Shown piece after piece: positions 1-7,549 of a DNA stretch of 12,106 nt. Numbering within the stretch: position 1 is the stretch's first letter; the number at the start of each line of letters is the position of its first letter. Source of the stretch: UCB3 sp964415605 (lineage in GTDB: Bacteria; Chloroflexota; Anaerolineae; Epilineales; Epilineaceae); assembly GCA_964415605.1 (NCBI GenBank), contig CAYQBA010000144.1, forward strand, positions 1 through 12,106, given 5' to 3'. The notes below the pieces were generated by a model that ran no database searches, was not told the origin of the DNA, and worked only from the letters and a program-made list of their open reading frames with translations. The position numbers and the translations under genes are program-made.

Positions 1-12
1 ACGGGGGCACCT

Positions 13-31
13 GCCAAAGGGCGGCTTTGGC
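13..31. repeat. Inverted repeat / hairpin downstream of the operon
   Basis: A perfect 7-bp stem GCCAAAG...CTTTGGC around a 5-nt GGCGG loop, extendable with a 2-nt bulge by CTG (11-13 side) and CAG (33-35 side). No T-tract follows on either strand. It could stabilise the 3' end of the operon transcript or pause polymerase near the C-rich region. The rest of 1-157 holds no gene I can support. Confidence 0.4.
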
Positions 32-60
32 GCAGGCGGCGCGACGCACGAGGGCTAGGT

Positions 61-130
61 GGGGGGTGGTGGGGCGCCGTGGGCGGGAGTGGATCGAACG
101 GCGGGGAGGGTGGCGGGGGGCTTGGGGCAG
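61..130 (-). terminator. Candidate Rho-dependent terminator region (C-rich, G-poor RNA)
   Basis: Starting 28 nt after the thioesterase stop, the transcript is strongly C-rich and G-poor: in these 70 nt I count 46 C and 10 G on the minus strand, whereas the neighbouring genes have no such skew. Such C-over-G stretches act as Rho loading (rut) sites. There is no U-tract nearby, so an intrinsic terminator is not supported. Termination itself is inferred. Confidence 0.4.
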
Positions 131-157
131 GCCGGGTGCGCAGTGAATCGCCGTCGT

Positions 158-937
158 TTAATGCCGGCTCACGTTTGAGGGCTGCGCCGAGGGGCTTGCC
201 GCCAGAGCGGCGACCGCTGCCTCGATCAGCGCGTCCTTGGCATGGTTCAAGAAGAAGTGCCCCCCGGGCAGCAGCCGCAGCGAGAAGGGCCCCGTCGTCA
301 TGGGTTGCCAGGCACGCAGATCGGCTTCGCTGACCTGGGGGTCGGTTCGGCCGCCGATGGCGCTGATGGGCATGGTCAAGGGCGGTCGCGGCTGGAATTG
401 GTAGGTCGCCATCATCTCGAAGTCCGCTCGCAATACCGGCAGAAACAGCCTGAGAAGGTCGGGCTCGGCCAGTACCGCCGGCGGGATGCCTTCGTAGCGG
501 CGTGTCAGCTCGTCAACGAAGGCGGCGTCGGGCAGGTGATGCAGATATGGATCGGCGGGGGGAAGCTGCGGCGCGCGGCGGGCGCAGGCGAAGAGGTGGA
601 CGGGCTCGAAGCCCCGGTGCTCGCGCAGCAGGTGGGCGAGCTCGAAGCCGATCAGGGCGCCCATGCTGTAGCCGAAGATCGCCAGGGGACGGTCAAGCCA
701 GGCCGCGCACGCCGCCCCCAGGGCTTCGACCAGGGGCGGCACACGGGTCAGGCATGGCTCCCGCAAGCGCGCCTGGCGCCCGGGCAACTGGACCATCAAC
801 GGTTCGATCCAGGGCGGCAGGGCGCTCGGCCAGGCCCGGAAGACCGAGGGTCCGACGCCGGCATGGGGGATGAGCAGCAGCCGCAGCCGTGCCTCGGGGC
901 GTGCGAGCGGGCGGAGGATCCAGGCTGGCTCAGACAT
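158..937 (-). CDS. Type II thioesterase (discrete, NRPS/PKS-associated)
   Basis: A 259-residue discrete thioesterase of the GrsT/SrfAD family, of normal family length. Motifs: LLIPHAGVG (21-29), with Val where relatives have Gly in HAGG, VQLPGRQARLREP (49-61), FGYSMGALIGFELA (88-101) with nucleophile Ser91, GGRTDPQVS (195-203) with Asp199, and LPGGHFFLNH (223-232) with His227. The triad is intact. Proteins of this family normally clear misacylated or stalled groups from carrier domains. Because neither NRPS in view ends in a TE, this enzyme could also perform final release (inference). ATG at 937 lies inside the end of the glycosyltransferase gene (8-nt overlap), with GGGAG about 12 nt upstream, so coupling probably drives translation. 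It is the last gene supported on this strand; a TAA stop is followed by a C-rich transcript region. Confidence 0.95.
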   Translation of the reverse strand: MSEPAWILRPLARPEARLRLLLIPHAGVGPSVFRAWPSALPPWIEPLMVQLPGRQARLREPCLTRVPPLVEALGAACAAWLDRPLAIFGYSMGALIGFELAHLLREHRGFEPVHLFACARRAPQLPPADPYLHHLPDAAFVDELTRRYEGIPPAVLAEPDLLRLFLPVLRADFEMMATYQFQPRPPLTMPISAIGGRTDPQVSEADLRAWQPMTTGPFSLRLLPGGHFFLNHAKDALIEAAVAALAASPSAQPSNVSRH

Positions 938-2228
938 CGCGCGGCACCGCTCCCGGCCGGCGTCCCGGTGCCACCCGGGCGCCGCGCGCGACTTCGGCGG
1001 TCTCGACAGCCGCCTCGCACAGCGCCGCGAGCTGCGCCGCGCGCTCGGGCCAGCGCCAATGCCGCTCGGCATAGCGACGCCCGGCGGCGGCCAGTTGGCT
1101 CCGCCGATCGGCGTCGCCGAGCAATGCCACGACCCGCGCCGCGAAGGCGTCCGCGTCAGCCGCAACCTCCAGGGGCGGCGGGTCGTCGTCGCGAACCCAC
1201 AAGCCGTCGGCCACGATCGGGGTCGTGACGACCGGGACGCCCATCGCCATGGCCTCCTGCACCTTGTTCTGCATGCCGGAAGCAGAGCGCAGCGGCGCCG
1301 CGAAGACCGTGGCGGACGCCAGATAGCCGCGCAGGTCGTCGACGAAGCCGGGGACCACGACTGCCGGATCGCGCGCCGCTCGGGCGAGCAGCGTCGGGCT
1401 CGGATCGCGGCCGACGATCGCGACCTCGACGTCCGGCTGCGCCGCCCGAACGCGCGGCAGGATCGCGTCGACGAGTTGGAGCGCGGCATCGGCGTTGGGG
1501 GCATAGCTCATGATGCCGGTCAGGACCAGGCGTCGCGGGTGGGACGCGATGCCGGCCGTCCGCTGCCAGTAGTCGAGATCGACCCCGTTCGGGATCACCG
1601 GCGTGCTGCTCGCCGGGCCGAGAATCGCCGCTCGATCGCGGCGGGTGATGAACGACAGGTGCGGCGTGGTGTGAACGGCCCGCTGTTCCATCGCCCGCAC
1701 GGCCAGGTACTGGGCGGCGAGCAGCACCCGCTTGGACAGGCCGACGTGGCCGATTCGCATCCGGATGCGCAGCGAGCCGGCGTCGCAGAACTCGAGGACG
1801 AGCGGGGTTCGCCCGCGTCCGGACACGACGTCGAGCAGGTTTTTCCCGTGGAGGAGGACGGCATCGTGGGTGCCGGCCGCGATCTCGGCGTCGAAGGCCC
1901 GCCGCATCGACCGCGCCGCGATGCGGTGGGCGCGTCGGCGGGCGAGCCAGCCCTGGCGTGGCGGCGAAGCGGCAGCCGGGGCTGGGGCCGGGTCGATGCC
2001 GGCGGGCTGGGCCGCGGCCGACCAGCGGCCACCGGGAATCGGCCACGTCGCCAGCCGCTCGACGTAGCCCTCGATCTCCTCCACGACGACGGGCGGAATC
2101 GACTGGTCGGTCAGGGACAGCAGCGTGATCGCGTGGTCGCGCGCCAGCTCGCGCAGGAAGTGGTAGTGCCGGTTCGGCCCGCGCAGGCGCGGGTGCTGCA
2201 GCATGAAGGTGACGTAGAGCAGGCGCAC
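930..2228 (-). CDS. Glycosyltransferase, GT4 (GT-B) family
   Basis: A 432-residue GT-B glycosyltransferase. The N-terminal acceptor domain starts RLLYVTFMLQHPRLRG with HYHFLRELAR (21-30). The C-terminal nucleotide-sugar domain shows VIPNGVDLDYW (211-221), LVLTGIMSYAPNADA (234-248), VAIVGRDPSP (269-278), VVPGFVDDLRGYLA (291-304) and GMQNKVQEAMAMGVPVVTT (318-336). The layout resembles PEP-CTERM-associated sugar transferases (TIGR03087, from memory). E325 is the second acidic residue of the E-x7-E motif; the first position is Ser317. The sugar donor and acceptor cannot be read from sequence. Start: GTG at 2228, 1 nt after the previous stop with GGGA 5 nt upstream, places the first Rossmann strand at the N-terminus; an in-frame ATG at 2348 would add 40 Pro-rich residues translated from inside the previous gene and was rejected. 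No membrane segment is seen. It likely glycosylates the peptide product or an intermediate (inference). It overlaps the thioesterase gene by 8 nt. Confidence 0.9.
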   Translation of the reverse strand: MRLLYVTFMLQHPRLRGPNRHYHFLRELARDHAITLLSLTDQSIPPVVVEEIEGYVERLATWPIPGGRWSAAAQPAGIDPAPAPAAASPPRQGWLARRRAHRIAARSMRRAFDAEIAAGTHDAVLLHGKNLLDVVSGRGRTPLVLEFCDAGSLRIRMRIGHVGLSKRVLLAAQYLAVRAMEQRAVHTTPHLSFITRRDRAAILGPASSTPVIPNGVDLDYWQRTAGIASHPRRLVLTGIMSYAPNADAALQLVDAILPRVRAAQPDVEVAIVGRDPSPTLLARAARDPAVVVPGFVDDLRGYLASATVFAAPLRSASGMQNKVQEAMAMGVPVVTTPIVADGLWVRDDDPPPLEVAADADAFAARVVALLGDADRRSQLAAAGRRYAERHWRWPERAAQLAALCEAAVETAEVARGARVAPGRRPGAVPRDV

Positions 2229-2229
2229 G

Positions 2230-3225
2230 TCAGTCCCAAGCGGTGGGTGCGGCGGGCTCGGCGGCGCGGTGGCTCCCGTCGGCGCCGGCGGGCTGGTCGA
2301 TTGCGGACCGGGCACTCTCCAGCCCGACCAGCCAACTCGCCAGCACATCGGCGAGCCGGGCCTGGCTCTCGAGCCGGGTGAAGACGTGGTCTGAGCGGGG
2401 GATCACCGCCAGGTCGAAGCCGCCGGTGGCCCGTAGCCGGCGCATCTCCGCCCCGAGGCTGACGCTGAGGAAGTCCTGCCCGACGTCCGACTCGCTGAAG
2501 ACCATCAGCGTCTGGATGCCGCGCCCGATCAGGCGCCACAAGACCTCCTGGTCCCGCGGCCGCGCGTGCGGTGCCGGCTTCCCAGGGGTCGTCGCGCCGT
2601 CCTTGCCGTTTCGGGCGGCCGACCGACCGTCTCCTTTCCGGCCGTTAGTCTGCCACCGGTCCGCCCAAGCCGTGCGCCATTGGGTGAAGGTGGTGCGCAG
2701 CCACACGCCCTTCAGCGCGCGGTGCGGCTTGAAGAGGAGAAGCTTCCAATAGTGCCGGCGGAACTTCCGGGCGTAAGCCCGCAAGGCCGTCCGGCGGTCG
2801 TAGACTTGGCCGCGGACGTTGATGAGCGCCAGACCACCGACTCGCGGGTCGACCAGGGCGGTGCGGATCGCCGCCGCGGCCCCCGAGCAGATGCCCACCA
2901 GCACGCAGCGCCGGACACCCCTGGCCGCGGCGAGGAAGCCGATCGCGTCCTGGGTCTCGGCCACGACGCTCTGAACGTAGGGCAGATGGTCATCTCGCGT
3001 CTCGCTGTCCCCGATGCCAGAGAAGTCGAAGCGGAGCACCACGAAGCCCAGCTCGGCCAAGCGCCGGGCGACCTTGACGTGAATCCGGTTCGGACCGACG
3101 TGGTGGATGCGCCCGGCGTTGAGCAAGATGATCGCCGGGCGGTCGGGCGGGACATCGGCGCACGGCTCCGTCAACACGCCGACCAACGCCTGCCGCGGGC
3201 CGAAGAGGATGGCGGTCTCGGTCAT
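2230..3225 (-). CDS. Alpha/beta hydrolase, exosortase A-associated hydrolase 1 type
   Basis: A 331-residue alpha/beta-hydrolase-fold protein resembling exosortase-associated hydrolase ortholog 1 (TIGR03100, from memory). Motifs: AIILLNAGRIHHVGPNR (31-47), VLRFDFSGIGDSETR (63-77), elbow VGICSGAAAA (110-119), INVRGQ (135-140), FSESDVG (243-249), IPRSDHVFT (275-283). A triad of Cys113, Asp247 and His280 can be proposed, so the nucleophile would be Cys rather than Ser. Residues about 190-226 (Gly, Lys, Arg, Pro rich) form a low-complexity insertion before DQEVLWRLIGRGI; the C-terminal 25 residues are also low complexity. Start: ATG at 3225 overlaps the previous stop as ATGA and has an SD-like GGGGTGG 4 nt upstream; the longer in-frame start at 3306 lies inside the preceding gene and its extension looks like shadow sequence. 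The role is probably processing, editing or transfer of an acyl or peptidyl chain from the neighbouring NRPS; substrate unknown. Confidence 0.85.
   Translation of the reverse strand: MTETAILFGPRQALVGVLTEPCADVPPDRPAIILLNAGRIHHVGPNRIHVKVARRLAELGFVVLRFDFSGIGDSETRDDHLPYVQSVVAETQDAIGFLAAARGVRRCVLVGICSGAAAAIRTALVDPRVGGLALINVRGQVYDRRTALRAYARKFRRHYWKLLLFKPHRALKGVWLRTTFTQWRTAWADRWQTNGRKGDGRSAARNGKDGATTPGKPAPHARPRDQEVLWRLIGRGIQTLMVFSESDVGQDFLSVSLGAEMRRLRATGGFDLAVIPRSDHVFTRLESQARLADVLASWLVGLESARSAIDQPAGADGSHRAAEPAAPTAWD
2234..2237 (-). promoter_or_regulatory. Weak ribosome binding site of the glycosyltransferase GTG start
   Basis: GGGA on the minus strand, 5 nt before GTG at 2228. It supports GTG as the start, although coupling to the preceding stop codon 1 nt away may matter more. 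Confidence 0.45.
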
Positions 3226-4073
3226 GCCGCCACCCCATCCAGCCAAGCGACCACGGCCTGCAGGACGGCATGGGGCACAAGCACCTTGTTGATGTCTTCG
3301 ATCCACATCGACGGCGTCTCGATCAACGCGGTCTCGACCCGCACCCCCAAGCGCTCAAGCGGGTCTTTCAGCGGCTCGATCTCAGCCGCCCTGCGGGTCT
3401 CGACGAGCAAGGCGTCGCGGGCGGGTCGACGAGACAAAGTCGAAAGGTCCAGTCCTTCGAGATCCGCGCGCAAGCCCTCGCTGACCGGGAAGCCGAGCGC
3501 CTCGCTCGGCGCCTGCCCGGCAGGCGGCGTGGTGATCAGCACCGGGAAGTCGCGCATCCGCGCGCGATGCTGCTGGACCAGGGACTCCAGGTAGGCGTGG
3601 CCCCGGATCACCGGATCCCAGAGCACCAAGGTCTCGATGTCGCCCCGCTCGGCCGCCGCCAGCCCGGCCAGCGCCGCTCCCAGGCGCAGCCCGACCATCG
3701 CGATCGTGCGGACTCCCGAACGGTCCCGCAAGACATCGATCGCCATCCCGGCGTCTTTGCGCCAGCGTTCGACCCGACCCGCGTCGTCGTCGCCCGCCGA
3801 GTCGCCGCAGCCGGTCCAGTCGAAGCGGAGGCAGTGGAAGCCCTGGCGTGCCAGCCGGCCGGCGAGCTGTCGGAAGGTCCGGTGGGCGCGAATGTACTCC
3901 TGGCCGATCGGGGGGCACAGGACGACCCCCATCGAGCGGCCGTCGTGCTCGACGGGGGCATGCCAGCAGCCGAACAGGGACTCGTCCGGCTCGCCGAAGA
4001 AGAAGGGGCTCATCCCGTGCGGGGGCCCGCTCACACGGGCCGCCGGCCCCAAGGCGAGGCCATGAGCCTTCAT
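3222..4073 (-). CDS. Alpha/beta hydrolase-like protein, exosortase A-associated hydrolase 2 type
   Basis: A 283-residue cytoplasmic protein of the alpha/beta-hydrolase fold. The order of motifs fits the family known as exosortase system-associated hydrolase ortholog 2 (TIGR03101, from memory): SPFFFGEPDESLFG (22-35), VLCPPIGQEYIRAHR (51-65), GFHCLRFDWTGCGDSAG (78-94), VGLRLGAALAGL (127-138), LVLWDPVIRG (149-158). The nucleophile elbow, normally G-x-S-x-G, reads G128-L-R130-L-G132, so the usual catalytic Ser is absent; a hydrolytic role is therefore uncertain and it may bind rather than cleave a carrier-bound substrate. ATG at 4073 shares its first base with the NRPS stop (TGATG), so translation is probably coupled; an AGGTGG lies only 2 nt upstream. 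An internal ATG at 4013 (MSPFFFG) is the start seen in many relatives and remains an alternative. No signal peptide or membrane segment is seen. The stop overlaps the next ATG. Confidence 0.85.
   Translation of the reverse strand: MKAHGLALGPAARVSGPPHGMSPFFFGEPDESLFGCWHAPVEHDGRSMGVVLCPPIGQEYIRAHRTFRQLAGRLARQGFHCLRFDWTGCGDSAGDDDAGRVERWRKDAGMAIDVLRDRSGVRTIAMVGLRLGAALAGLAAAERGDIETLVLWDPVIRGHAYLESLVQQHRARMRDFPVLITTPPAGQAPSEALGFPVSEGLRADLEGLDLSTLSRRPARDALLVETRRAAEIEPLKDPLERLGVRVETALIETPSMWIEDINKVLVPHAVLQAVVAWLDGVAA
3230..3236 (-). promoter_or_regulatory. Ribosome binding site of the hydrolase 1-type gene
   Basis: On the minus strand GGGGTGG lies 4 nt before ATG at 3225. It favours this start over the longer in-frame ATG at 3306. 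The match to the Shine-Dalgarno consensus is partial. Confidence 0.5.
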
Positions 4074-7000
4074 CACCACCTGACGGACTCCACATCGCTG
4101 GCCCCCAAGCGCTCGCAGTCGGCGGCGAGCTGGCCGGCGCTCTGGTAGCCCATGGCGCGCGGATCGAGCCGCAGGCCGGTTCGGGCCTCGATCCGGGCCA
4201 GAACCTGCATCGCCAGGAGCGAGGATCCGCCGAGGTCGAAGAAGTTGTCGGTGGTCTGGACACCGTCGATGCCGAGGACGTCTTGCCACAGATCGACGAT
4301 CAGGCGCTCCATCGCCGTCCGCGGTGCCCGACCCGGTGCCGACGCCATCGCCTGCCACGGCAGCGCGGCCAGCGCCGCGTGGTCGAGCTTGCCGTTGCGC
4401 GTGAGGGGCAGCGCTTCCAAGAGGACGTAGCCCGCCGGCACGGCGGTGGCCGGCAGGCGCGCCCGCGCGAAGTCCCGCAACTCGCCGGCGCTCGGCGCCG
4501 CCCCCGGCCGCCCGGCGACGTAGGCAACGAGCAGGCCGGGCATGGCGGATGATCCATGCGCGCCTTCGGCGTCGCCCAAGCCACCCGTCCCCTGCAGACC
4601 CGCGCGCCCGTTCAGGTCGTCCCGCTCGCCGCCGCCTCGGTGCCAGAGCACCGCGACCTCGCGAACCGCCGGGTGGAGCGCCAGCACGGCCTCGACTTCC
4701 TCGAGCTCGATGCGCATGCCGCTCAACGAGACCTGGCGGTCGTCGCGGCCGACGAAGGCAACGGCGCCGGATGGCAGGTAGCGACCCAGGTCGCCGGTGC
4801 GGTGCAGCCGGTCGTCCGGGTGTCCGGTTTGGGGATGGCCGCGGAAGCGGCGCGCGGTCTCCGCGGGGTCGTCGAGGTAGCCGCGCGTGAGGTGCGGGCT
4901 GCGCACGTGGATCTCGCCGCGCTCGCCGATGCCTGCCAACCCGCCCGCCGCGTTGAGGACCACGAGCTGCGCGCCGGCGATGCCCCGGCCGATCGGCATG
5001 ATCGTGGGGCGGCCGTCGCGGGCATCGGGCGTGCGCGGAACCGGCCAGTAGCCCATCGCCTGGGGCGTTTCGGTCGTGCCGTAGAAGTTGACCAGCGCCG
5101 CCGCGGGTGCCAGAGCCTGGAAACGATCGACATCCGCGCCGGTCAGCACATCACCGCCGAAGAACGCGTAGCGCAGATCGGGGAGGCTGGCCCCGTCGGG
5201 CTGGCTGCCAATCGCCTCCGCCAGGACCTGCCCGAGAGCCGGCGTGAGATGCGCCACGCTGACCCGCTCCCGCCGCAGCCACGCCGCCAGGCCGAGCGAC
5301 GACGAGAGGTCGCCGTCCGTCGGCACATGCAAGCTCGCGCCGAGCCACAAGGGCGTGAAGATGTCGCGCAGCAGTGGGTCGTGCCCCAGCCCGGCGAGCA
5401 AGCTGAAGCGATCGTCCTGGCGCAGGCCGAAGGCGCCGGTGTGCCAGTCGAGGAAGTGGGTGACCGGGCCGTGCTCGCCGAGAATGCCTTTGGGTTGCCC
5501 GGTGGTGCCGGACGTGAACGCGACGTAGGCCAGGTCGCGGGGACCGACGGCCACGCCCGGATCGCAGGCCGGCGTGCCGGCCAGCGGTCCACCGGCCGCC
5601 GCCTCCGGCCGGGAAGGCAGCGGCAAGCGGTACGCGACCCCGAGCTCGTCCAGGCATTCGGCCAGCTCGGCGGGAACCGGGCCGGCCGCCTCGAGCGACA
5701 GCCAGGCCCGCGGCCGGGCCGCGCGCAGCGTGGCGGCCGAGCGCAGGGCAGGCAGGGCGGGATCGAGCACGACGAACGCCGCGCCGGCCTTGAGCACGCC
5801 GAGGATCGCCCAAACCAGGGCGGCGCCGCGGTGGCCGTAGACGGCGACGATGGCTTCGGGCCCCAGCCCCGCGGCCAGCAGGTGGTTGGCCAGCCGGTTG
5901 GTCCACACGTCGAGATCGCGATAGGTCCACGTGCCATGGGCGTCGACGACGGCCACCCGGTCCGGCAGGCGGCGGGCCTGGCGGACGAAACCGTCCGGCA
6001 GCGCGGCGCTCGCCGCGTAGGGCAGGGGTGCCGCCAGGTCCGGCAGGCGGGTGCGGGCCCGCTGCGTGACCAGGTCGAGCGCACCGATCGGCTGATCGGG
6101 CGCGGCGGCGGCTTGTTCGAGCACCCATGCGAACTGGGCAACCAGCTCGGCGATGTTTTCAGCCTCGAAGAGGTCGGCGTTGTAGACCGCGTCCAGGTCG
6201 ATCGCGTCGCCTCGGTCGTTGACGTAGATCGTCAGGTCGAACTTCGCCTCCGGTTCGGGGCGCGCGATCAGCTCCGCCTCCAGGCCGGGTAGACGCACCA
6301 ACAGATCCGACTCGACGAACATGTTGAAGAATACCTGGAACAGCGGCGTCCGGCTCGGGTCGCGCCGAGGCTGGAGGGCCTCGAGCAGGCGCTCGAAGGG
6401 CGGATCCTGATGCGCGTAGGCCTCCAGGCAGACCTCGCGCACGCGGCCGACCAAGGCGCGGAAGCTCGGGTTGCCCGACACATCGACCCGGAGCACGAGC
6501 GTGTTCACGAAGCAGCCGATCAGGCCCTCGAGCTCGGGCCGGTCGCGCCCGGCGATCGGCGCGCCGACGACGACGTCGTCGAGCCCGGTCCGCCGCTGGA
6601 GGACGACCGCGAAGCCCGCGAGGAGCGTCATGAAGAGCGAGGCACGCTCGGCCTGGCTCAAGGCGCGCAAACGGTCGGCGCGCTCGCCGGCCAGGTCCGC
6701 GTGGACGCGCGCGCCGCGGAAGGCCCGCAGCGGCGGTCGCGGCCGATCGGGCGGCAGCTCGACCAGGGGCAGATCGTGGAGCTGTCCACGCCAGTAGTCG
6801 ACCTGGGTCTCGATCACCGCGGCCTGCTCCGGCGACCGCTGCCACCGGGCATAGTCTGCGTACTGGATCGGGAGGTCGGGCAGGGCCGGCGGATCCGCAG
6901 ACGCCACCGCGTGCTCGGCCCCGCCCTTGGTCGCCGCGTACAGCGTCGCCAGCTCGCGGCCGAGCACGCCGATCGACCAGCCGTCGGCGGCGAGGTGGTG

Positions 7001-7545
7001 CGCCGTGACAAGCAGGACGTGCTCCGTGGCCCCGAGCGCGAGCAGCGACGCGCGGATCGGGAAGTGCCGCTCGAGGTCGAAGGGGCGCGCCGCCTCCGCC
7101 GCGGCCAGGCGCCGCGCCTCGGCCTCGCGCTCGGCAGGCGGTCGGTCGCCGAGATCGACGATCGGAAGCGGCACATCGGCCGCCGCGGCAATGACCTGCA
7201 CCGGTCGACCGTCGACGGCACGAACCGTGCTGCGCAAGACGGCATGCCGGCGGACGATCGTGTTCAGGCCCCGTTGCAGAGCCGAGACGTCGAGCTCGCC
7301 CGCGAGGCGGATCGCGACGCCCATGTTGTAGGCGGGGTTGCCGGGCTCCAGTCGGTCGAGCAGCCACATTCGCTCTTGCGCGAAGGCCAGCGGCGCCGAT
7401 CCATCGCCGGTCTGGGGCGGCTGGGGCTGGATCGCGCCTGGCGCAGGCCCTGCCAGGCCCTCTGCCGCCAACAGCTGCCGCAGCAGCGCCAGCCGATCCG
7501 CAGACAGCGCCGCCACGGAGCCGTTCCGGCCCTCGATGGACTGTG

Positions 7546-7549
<4 letters not shown>
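4073..7549 (-). CDS. NRPS, C-A-T module with Lys2-like adenylation domain
   Basis: A complete 1158-residue monomodular synthetase. A short N-terminal helix (about 14-32, ADRLALLRQLLAAEGL) may dock with the preceding protein. C (52-490): AFAQERMWLLD, HHLAADG (184-190) and CFVNTLVLR, so LCL type with an intact catalytic His. A (515-1062): AFTSGTTGQPKG (677-688), HRTGD, SGMRIELEEVE, catalytic K1054. Its A4 and A5 motifs are not standard: GHDPLLRDIFTPL (722-734) and NFYGTTETPQ (821-830) resemble fungal Lys2 rather than FDxSxxE and YGPTE. The code read by eye is D724 P725 R728 H767 F796 G798 F822 Q830 A831 K1054; substrate unassigned. T (1075-1148): DLGGSS, phosphopantetheine Ser1110, then LDPRAMGYQSAGQLAADCE. 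No epimerase, methyltransferase, TE or reductase follows. A Gly-rich insertion lies at 969-1004. ATG at 7549 overlaps the upstream stop by 4 nt and has a good SD (GGGGAG, spacing 5). Domain calls are firm; the substrate is unknown. Confidence 0.95.
4364..6007 (-). other. Lys2-subfamily adenylation domain within the second NRPS
   Basis: Region encoding residues 515-1062 of the C-A-T protein. The A4 block begins His-Asp-Pro and continues LLRDIFTPL, and the A5 block reads YGTTETPQ. Both are hallmarks of the alpha-aminoadipate reductase (Lys2) A-domain family. The residues equivalent to GrsA 235, 236 and 239 are D-P-R, as in Lys2 codes I remember, but pocket positions 301, 322, 330 and 331 (G, F, Q, A) differ. 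In Lys2 this domain is followed by T and a reductase; here only T follows. Confidence 0.8.

Noticed and set aside
61..127. G-quadruplex motifs on the plus strand (61-87 and 103-127)
   Set aside because: The runs fit a G3+ pattern, but in such GC-rich DNA this is weak evidence, and the same skew is better explained as a C-rich end of the minus-strand transcript.
79..333. Small plus-strand reading frame at the left edge
   Set aside because: Gly/Arg/Ala low-complexity translation overlapping the thioesterase gene, with no domain.
870..2381. Long plus-strand reading frame opposite the glycosyltransferase
   Set aside because: Its Arg/Gly/Asp-rich translation has no recognisable domain, and the minus strand carries a clear GT-B enzyme; long antisense frames are expected in GC-rich genes.
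4074..4358. Upstream in-frame extension of the hydrolase 2-type gene
   Set aside because: The 95 extra residues are a frame-shadow of the NRPS carrier domain; the family motifs begin after the ATG at 4073.
4556..6292. Long plus-strand reading frame opposite the second NRPS A domain
   Set aside because: No motif or hydrophobic pattern; it is the antisense of a well-conserved A domain.
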